Assembly (NCBI RefSeq): GCF_003148625.1
Contig: NZ_QGGO01000026.1
Coordinates: 22,873 to 86,872 of the forward strand
Reading direction: 5' to 3'
Length of the DNA stretch: 64,000 nt
From: Arcicella aurantiaca
GTDB taxonomy: Bacteria; Bacteroidota; Bacteroidia; Cytophagales; Spirosomataceae
Below, piece after piece: positions 59,030-64,000 of this stretch. Below the pieces are notes generated by a model, which made no database searches, had not been told where the DNA came from, and saw only the letters and a list, made by a program, of their open reading frames with translations. The translations under genes and the position numbers were made by a program. Each line of letters opens with the position of its first letter. The stretch's first letter is position 1.

Positions 59030-61882
59030 TTAATCTTCTCGTAAAGTTTTGAGACGTTGTTTTAAAGTGGGTAAGTACCCATCCATTTCAGCAACAAAAG
59101 TATTTACCGCCGAAATCAGCCAATCTTCATTGGCTTGTTCTTTGGCGTTTTTTTCAATCTCAACAATTTTTGATTCCATCAAATTAAGCCCAACCATAGC
59201 TAAGGTTGGTTTTAATTTGTGGGATTCTTTACTAAGATTTTCCCAATCCTTTTTTTCAACAAAGTTTTGTAATTGGTAAAAATCAGGCAAAACATCTTCT
59301 AAAAAAGTTTCAAACATTTCTGCGGCATATTCTTTGTCATCACCGTATAATTGTTCCAGACTGGTTTGGTCTAAATCATAAGAAATTGCTAAGGTTTCAG
59401 GCTGTTTTACGACGGAATCATTGCTACCGATGTACCGTTGTAAAATGCTCAAAAGATTGTTAGGAGCAAACGGTTTAGTCACAAAATCATCCATTCCAGC
59501 CGACATTGCCTTGCTTTTTTGGTCTAACATTGCTGAGGCAGTAAGAGCAATAATGGGCGTTTTTTGATTCAAACTGTTGGTATTTCTAATAGTAATGGTT
59601 GCTTCATAGCCGTCCATATTTGGCATTTGAATATCCATTAAAATTAAATCAAAAAGTTTTTTCTGTGCTTGCTCTACCGCTTTTTTCCCGTCAGAAGCAA
59701 TCACAAAATCTATTTCCCATTTGGTTAACAAACTACTGATATACTTTTGATTCATGATGTTATCTTCGGCAACCAAAACTTTTGAGCCATTCAAATTTTT
59801 AGGGGCAAAATGAATTTCGTGGGTTGTGGGTAAAGCTTCCGTTTCAGATTTTTGATACGGTAATAGAAATGTAAAAGTTGAACCTACGCCCTCATCACTG
59901 TTTACAGAAATTGTTCCCCCCTGAATTTCAACCAATTGCTTGGTAATTGACAAACCCAAACCTGTTCCCTTGTGTTTATGTCCATGAGAATTGATTTGCT
60001 TGAATTTTTGGAAAATCATATCCATTTTTTCTGCTGGAATACCACTTCCTGTATCTTCAATCTTAAATTCTATCCAATCAAATTTTTCATCTTGCCGCTT
60101 TTGTTTTACGGTAATATCAATTGAACCTTTCTCTGTAAATTTTTCAGCATTGCCAATAAGATTTAGCAAAATTTGGTTCAATATCAAATCATCACCGATA
60201 TAATACCCTGTTATTCTGCCATCAATCATCAAGTTTATTTCTATCGGACGACCTTCAATTTTAATCTGAAACAATCTTTGGGTTGTTCTTAATAAGCCTG
60301 CCAAATCAAATGGATGATTTTGAACTTCTACTTTTCCTGCTTCAATTTTTGCCATATCAAGTAAATCTGAAATTAGGGTTAATAAGAAATCTGCCGAAGT
60401 TTTAAGAATATCCAAATACTCATATTGTTGTTTATTGGGACGTGTATCAAAAAGCAGGTGAGTCATACCAATAATGGCATTGAGTGGCGTTCTAATTTCG
60501 TGACTCATATTTGCCAAAAATTGCTTTTCAGATTGTCGAGCTTGTTCTGCAATTAATTTTGCTTGTTCAAGTTCTTGTTCCAACAATTTACGTTCGGTAA
60601 TGTCATAATGAATTCCCATCGAGCCAACAACTTCGCCATCATCGCCGAAAATGGGAGCACCACTAATAATCACCCAAAGGCGACTTCCATCTTTCTTTTT
60701 TAGTTGTAATTCATAAGAAGAAGCACTACCTTTTTTACGTTCTTCTTGATTTTTATTTAAAGTATCATCTGAATCACTCGGGAGTAATAACGCTGGGGCA
60801 GATTTCCCCACTAATTCTTCCTGAGAATAACCAATCATTTGGCAAAAACTATCATAAGCTCTAATAATAATTTGGTTATTATCTACCTCCAATAGCCCCA
60901 ACTCCATATTATTCATAATACCACGATATTTTTCCTCACTTTTTCGGATTAATTCTCGTGCATTATATTGTTCGGTAATATCAGAATATTCCCAAAGATG
61001 CCCTCTATATTGTTTTTCCAAAAAAATTGGAATGTAGGTTCTCAGTAAAATTCTACCATCAGCCATTTGAAGGTTTTCGTCAACAATCAGTCGCTTTTTG
61101 TCTAAAATTTTATTGATTTTGGCAAGAAAAATATTGGGATGTTTAAAAAGATGTTTAGACTGTTCGGCAGCATTTGAGCAGTCCATGCCAATCAGTAATT
61201 CGGGCTTTGTTTGAATACCAAAAGTATCGCAAAATTGTTGATTGACTAATACAATTTTACGGTTTTCGTCTTCTACTAAAACGCCTTTTTGGAGATTTGT
61301 AATAAGGGTTGCCAAACGAGTTTGGGTAGCCCTTAATGAGTCTTCGGTGGCTTTTCTATCTGAAATATCTCGTGCTACTGCCACTAATTCAGTAACAGTG
61401 TTTTCACCCTGAATTAAACGTACAGTTTGACCAATCCAAACGACATTCCCATCTTTTGTCTTGACAGGAAACTCATTATAGGTACTTTCCATTTTTTGTC
61501 CAATCATTTCTCGATAAACCGTTATCAATGATTCAACATATTGTGGAATGATAAGTTCTGTAAAATGGCGACCAATAATTTCGCTTTCGGTATAACCCAA
61601 ACGATTTTCGACTACGCTATTGACAAAGGTAAAGTAGCCTTGTGGAGAGATTTTATAAATAATATCTTGAACCGACTCGATGAGTTCTTGATAATTTTTT
61701 TCTGTTTTTTGTAATTCTGCAATCCCTAACTGTACTTGTTTTGCAAGGTTTTCATTGAGGTTCTTTAACTGTTCGTTGGTAGTGTGTAAAGCCAAAGCTT
61801 TCTCTTCCAAGATATTCTCGGCTTGTTTACGGGCTTTTTGTTCCCTTTCTATACGACGTTTTAGTAATTCAAGCTCCTCCAT
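59030..61882 (-). CDS. Multi-PAS hybrid histidine kinase with receiver and HPt domains, paired with H-NOX
   Basis: 950 residues, cytosolic: a coiled coil (1-60), three PAS domains (about 65-185, 190-305, 318-440; e.g. GYFTFVNSVVENRLGYTESE and IIRAYDSFCQMIGYSQEE), HisKA with MSHEIRTPLNAIIGM near 468, HATPase (LIGNAEKFTEKG, GTGLGLSI), a receiver near 700-820 (LILMDIQMPNMDG, KPF) and a C-terminal HPt domain with the histidine in ESHKLKPTLAMVG near 895. It can run a complete phosphorelay by itself. It begins one base after the H-NOX gene, so H-NOX is the likely ligand sensor controlling it. Confidence 0.93.
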   Translation of the reverse strand: MEELELLKRRIEREQKARKQAENILEEKALALHTTNEQLKNLNENLAKQVQLGIAELQKTEKNYQELIESVQDIIYKISPQGYFTFVNSVVENRLGYTESEIIGRHFTELIIPQYVESLITVYREMIGQKMESTYNEFPVKTKDGNVVWIGQTVRLIQGENTVTELVAVARDISDRKATEDSLRATQTRLATLITNLQKGVLVEDENRKIVLVNQQFCDTFGIQTKPELLIGMDCSNAAEQSKHLFKHPNIFLAKINKILDKKRLIVDENLQMADGRILLRTYIPIFLEKQYRGHLWEYSDITEQYNARELIRKSEEKYRGIMNNMELGLLEVDNNQIIIRAYDSFCQMIGYSQEELVGKSAPALLLPSDSDDTLNKNQEERKKGSASSYELQLKKKDGSRLWVIISGAPIFGDDGEVVGSMGIHYDITERKLLEQELEQAKLIAEQARQSEKQFLANMSHEIRTPLNAIIGMTHLLFDTRPNKQQYEYLDILKTSADFLLTLISDLLDMAKIEAGKVEVQNHPFDLAGLLRTTQRLFQIKIEGRPIEINLMIDGRITGYYIGDDLILNQILLNLIGNAEKFTEKGSIDITVKQKRQDEKFDWIEFKIEDTGSGIPAEKMDMIFQKFKQINSHGHKHKGTGLGLSITKQLVEIQGGTISVNSDEGVGSTFTFLLPYQKSETEALPTTHEIHFAPKNLNGSKVLVAEDNIMNQKYISSLLTKWEIDFVIASDGKKAVEQAQKKLFDLILMDIQMPNMDGYEATITIRNTNSLNQKTPIIALTASAMLDQKSKAMSAGMDDFVTKPFAPNNLLSILQRYIGSNDSVVKQPETLAISYDLDQTSLEQLYGDDKEYAAEMFETFLEDVLPDFYQLQNFVEKKDWENLSKESHKLKPTLAMVGLNLMESKIVEIEKNAKEQANEDWLISAVNTFVAEMDGYLPTLKQRLKTLRED

Positions 61883-61883
61883 A

Positions 61884-62423
61884 CTATTTTTTTATAATTA
61901 CAAATTTTGTAATACTTCCATCTTCATTTATTGGTATCTGTGAAATTTCGACATTTTCTTTATAATATTCAACACAGCCTTCTATTAAACCAAAGGCTAA
62001 ATCAGCCATTTTTCGAGCAGACGAATAGGTCATAACTAACGTTTTATCGTCGGGTCTTTCAATGTCAAAATGGGGCAATTCTGCATCAGGATATAGTTTT
62101 TGAACCTCTACATGAATATAATTATGGATTGATGCCAAAAAAGTAAAAGCATCAGGAGCTTTTGCCATAAAATGGCTATACGTTTTAGTAAAGGTTTTGA
62201 ATAAATATCCCCCAAAAACTTTAAGTAATTCGTTGATTGGAATGTTGGTTTGCTTAGCCAAGTTTATCACTAAACTAACCATTTCTGTGTGCTGATAAGT
62301 ACCAACGGATGTATAAACACCTTCTGATGGTAATTCGGTGGTTGACAGCAGATTATCGACCATTGTATAGCCAAATTTTTCTTCAACCATTTCAAGAAAT
62401 TCTGTAAAAACGATGCCTTTCAT
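61884..62423 (-). CDS. H-NOX (heme nitric oxide/oxygen-binding) sensor protein
   Basis: 179 residues of a single H-NOX domain. Start MKGIVFTEFLEMVEEKFG, then FGGYLFKTFTKTYSHF, the proximal heme ligand H104 in IHVEVQKLYPDAELPHF (seven residues before Y111, as in soluble guanylate cyclase), and the heme propionate motif Y133-S-S135-A-R137. There is no distal Tyr that I can identify as an O2-stabiliser, so NO sensing is more likely than O2, as in other H-NOX/kinase pairs (Shewanella, Vibrio). It is the middle gene of a glycosyltransferase / H-NOX / hybrid kinase operon. Confidence 0.92.
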   Translation of the reverse strand: MKGIVFTEFLEMVEEKFGYTMVDNLLSTTELPSEGVYTSVGTYQHTEMVSLVINLAKQTNIPINELLKVFGGYLFKTFTKTYSHFMAKAPDAFTFLASIHNYIHVEVQKLYPDAELPHFDIERPDDKTLVMTYSSARKMADLAFGLIEGCVEYYKENVEISQIPINEDGSITKFVIIKK

Positions 62424-62441
62424 AATAATTTTGACGGTAAA

Positions 62442-63668
62442 TTATATTGTTTTTTTATATGTTCCCCAAGCTAAATCCCAAAGTAACGATACTCGATTTT
62501 CCCAAGAATTTCCCTTTGCGGCTTCAAATCTTGCGTGTTTTTTTTCTAAAGAATTATCATTTATTGCCAACGGAATCATTTTTAAAAATTCTTCGTGCGA
62601 ATTAGCTAAATAAATACTGCTTTCAAAAGTGGCAATATCTTCAGAAAAATTGGTGGTAACAACTGCTTTGCCTGCTGCTAAATATTCATTGATTTTTAGC
62701 GGATAAATTCCGCCTGTTAAATTCGTTTTTGCAAATGGAATGATGGTACAATCAAAATATTGTAAATACGCAGGCAATTCTTCTATCCGTTTAGAACTCA
62801 CAAAAACGATGTTTTTATAATCGTCCAGCTTAATATTTGTGAATTCTTTGTCTTTTCGGGGGCCTACAATTACAATCGTTTTGTCTGGGTTTTGTACCGC
62901 AATTTTCACCATTAAATCATAATCAATGCGTTGACAAACTGCTCCTGTGTAGCCAATTATAGGCGTTTTGATGTTTTCTAATTCTTTTGGTTTAGACAAA
63001 GTTTCTATAAAGGCCTTTTTGAATAAATGTACATCGCCACCATTCGGGAAATAATTTACGTTTTTATTATTCCTTGCCGAAATATTTCTGCATAATTGTT
63101 TAGAAGTCGCCATTGCCATATCATAATGCTGAACACAGATATTTTCTTTGACTAAACCGTGTCCTTTTACTTCTTCAATGGCATCTCGACTATGATAAAT
63201 ACTTAGTGTTGGCGACAAATATTTATCAATTTTAGCTAAATAATTTGGATTAAAAGAATTGATAAATAGATAATTTTTAAATCCTTTTTCTCTACAAATC
63301 CTTTTGATAACATTGCTTAATTGGCGGTCGTTATAATGACTGGCGAAATCATATAATTTACCTGCTGGTAACGAATAAATGGGTAAGGCAGGTTTGGGAG
63401 TTACCGCCACAAAATTCTCTGATTGGTCTGGAATATTTGTGAGATAATTTTTACCCCAAAGTAAAGCGTCCATCCGTTTTTTTACGGTTGGTTTGTTTCT
63501 TTCACGCCAAACGTCTGCCCAAGAATATGGGTAATCTATGTAAAAAACGGGGTTATTTCTACTTAAAACCTTTGCTAAAGCCAAAGAAGCAGACGACACA
63601 TCTCCATCCCACCGAGACATAGAAATGATGAAAATTGGTAGTTTTTTGAAGTCCTTTTCGTTCAACAT
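62442..63668 (-). CDS. Family 1/4-type (GT-B) glycosyltransferase
   Basis: 408 residues of GT-B type. N-terminal Rossmann half: FIISMSRWDGDVSSASLALAKVLS, VFYIDYPYSW; the C-terminal half binds the nucleotide sugar: GYTGAVCQRIDYDLM, TIVIVGPRKDKEF, and the E-x7-E-like F-A-K-T-N-L-T-G-G-I-Y-P-L-K-I-N-E-Y-L-A-A-G motif, usual in TuaH/WcaC-like teichuronic acid or polysaccharide transferases. It starts an operon with H-NOX (18 bases) and its kinase. Its substrates are unknown, but the polysaccharide operon on the same strand makes a surface glycan the likely product. Confidence 0.88.
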   Translation of the reverse strand: MLNEKDFKKLPIFIISMSRWDGDVSSASLALAKVLSRNNPVFYIDYPYSWADVWRERNKPTVKKRMDALLWGKNYLTNIPDQSENFVAVTPKPALPIYSLPAGKLYDFASHYNDRQLSNVIKRICREKGFKNYLFINSFNPNYLAKIDKYLSPTLSIYHSRDAIEEVKGHGLVKENICVQHYDMAMATSKQLCRNISARNNKNVNYFPNGGDVHLFKKAFIETLSKPKELENIKTPIIGYTGAVCQRIDYDLMVKIAVQNPDKTIVIVGPRKDKEFTNIKLDDYKNIVFVSSKRIEELPAYLQYFDCTIIPFAKTNLTGGIYPLKINEYLAAGKAVVTTNFSEDIATFESSIYLANSHEEFLKMIPLAINDNSLEKKHARFEAAKGNSWENRVSLLWDLAWGTYKKTI

Positions 63669-63707
63669 AGATTTTACAAAACCCTTAGCAGGGCTAAATA
63701 GAAGGTT

Positions 63708-63821
63708 TTACAGATACAAGTCTTTTCGAGAAATCGGTTTTTTCTTTTTCAATGTTCGCCCTGCTCTAAAACCTATGATTAGAGCGACAATTACGGGCGG
63801 TAAAATAAAATTCCAAGGCAT
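63708..63821 (-). CDS. Very small membrane protein (37 residues), possible
   Basis: A 37-codon frame starts at ATG 63821 and stops at TAA 63708, 39 bases before the glycosyltransferase start. The product has a proline-containing hydrophobic segment (residues 5-18, F-I-L-P-P-V-I-V-A-L-I-I) and a strongly basic tail (R-T-L-K-K-K-K-P-I-S-R-K). A short single-pass membrane protein, type unknown. It could equally be the unread end of a non-coding stretch; comparison with relatives is needed to decide. Confidence 0.4.
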   Translation of the reverse strand: MPWNFILPPVIVALIIGFRAGRTLKKKKPISRKDLYL

Positions 63822-63831
63822 ATTTTTTAAG

Positions 63832-64000
63832 TTAATGTAACCCAGACTTTTTGGGTTAATGTAACACAGACTTTAGTCTGTATGAATAAACCAATAGTCA
63901 CTTATAGACTGAAGTCTGGGCTACTTTTTGGGTTAATGTAACACAGACTTTAGTCTGTATGAATAAACTAATAGTCACTTACAGACTGAAGTCTGGGCTA
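63832..64000. repeat. 77-bp tandem repeat with internal palindromes (cut by window end)
   Basis: Two units, 63848-63924 and 63925-64000, are nearly identical (they differ at a few bases), and a partial third unit begins at 63832. Each contains the palindromes ACAGACTTTAGTCTGT and CAGACTGAAGTCTG, which themselves are inverted relatives of each other. The repeat continues past the window edge, so copy number is unknown. There are no spacers of differing sequence, so it is not a CRISPR array. Confidence 0.85.

Noticed and set aside
63832..64000. Regular repeats that could suggest a CRISPR array
   Set aside because: Units of 77 bp follow each other without unique spacers, each unit is internally palindromic, and no cas gene is in the window.

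Overview
The window is AT-rich, gene-dense chromosomal DNA of a member of the Bacteroidota, most likely a Cytophagales relative (the Emticicia, Arcicella and Runella area is a guess from memory, not a result). The evidence is: TonB-dependent receptors with an N-terminal carboxypeptidase-regulatory-like domain, a SusC/SusD pair, DUF3570/DUF4266, HTTM and imelysin proteins, almost no Shine-Dalgarno sequences, and promoters of the Bacteroidota type (-33 TTTG, about 20 bp, -7 TAnnTTTG). I see no rRNA, tRNA, CRISPR array, transposase or phage gene.

Positions 1-45 kb form an iron-acquisition and extracytosolic redox island. In order: the tail of a molybdopterin oxidoreductase; small proteins of unknown function (271-1769); a receptor/PepSY/DUF4198 operon (2337-9035) and a third receptor with an envelope protein (9208-12875); a DsbD-type electron transporter (13953); a thioredoxin-like / ApbE / YCF48 / DUF4266 / DUF3570 / YCF48 operon (15402-20550); thioredoxin reductase, a lone DsbD-alpha domain, a [2Fe-2S] ferredoxin and ferritin (20837-23203); imelysin, di-heme oxidoreductase, Fur, imelysin, HTTM and receptor genes (23903-32020); a SusC/SusD pair interrupted by an antisense two-gene unit (32197-37586); a permease; and an ankyrin / DUF2271 / PepSY-flavoreductase / ApbE locus (39393-44586). 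Six 19-bp palindromes (9-1-9, consensus ATTTRGAATNANTCTAAAT) sit on the promoters of four of these transcription units, and a Fur-family gene lies in the island, so I infer one Fur-type regulon. It contains two separate ApbE (flavinylation) modules, which suggests membrane and periplasmic flavin electron transfer used for ferric iron reduction.

Positions 45-50 kb are ordinary accessory genes: two short-chain dehydrogenases, a TetR regulator with visible operators, an AraC regulator and a DUF4143 ATPase. A stand-alone LytTR regulator and about 1 kb of non-coding DNA with large palindromes follow.

Positions 51.6-63.8 kb are an exopolysaccharide and signalling region: response regulator, sugar transferase, two family 2 glycosyltransferases and an acyltransferase (one minus-strand operon), then a FIST-domain protein with a hybrid histidine kinase (plus strand) facing a glycosyltransferase / H-NOX / multi-PAS hybrid kinase operon (minus strand). 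FIST (NosP-type) and H-NOX proteins are both heme nitric-oxide sensors elsewhere, so two NO-sensing kinase pairs appear to meet beside a polysaccharide operon.

At least two families of dispersed palindromic elements, several single inverted repeats and a 77-bp tandem repeat at the right edge fill the intergenic spaces. All assignments come from reading the sequence; no database search was run.
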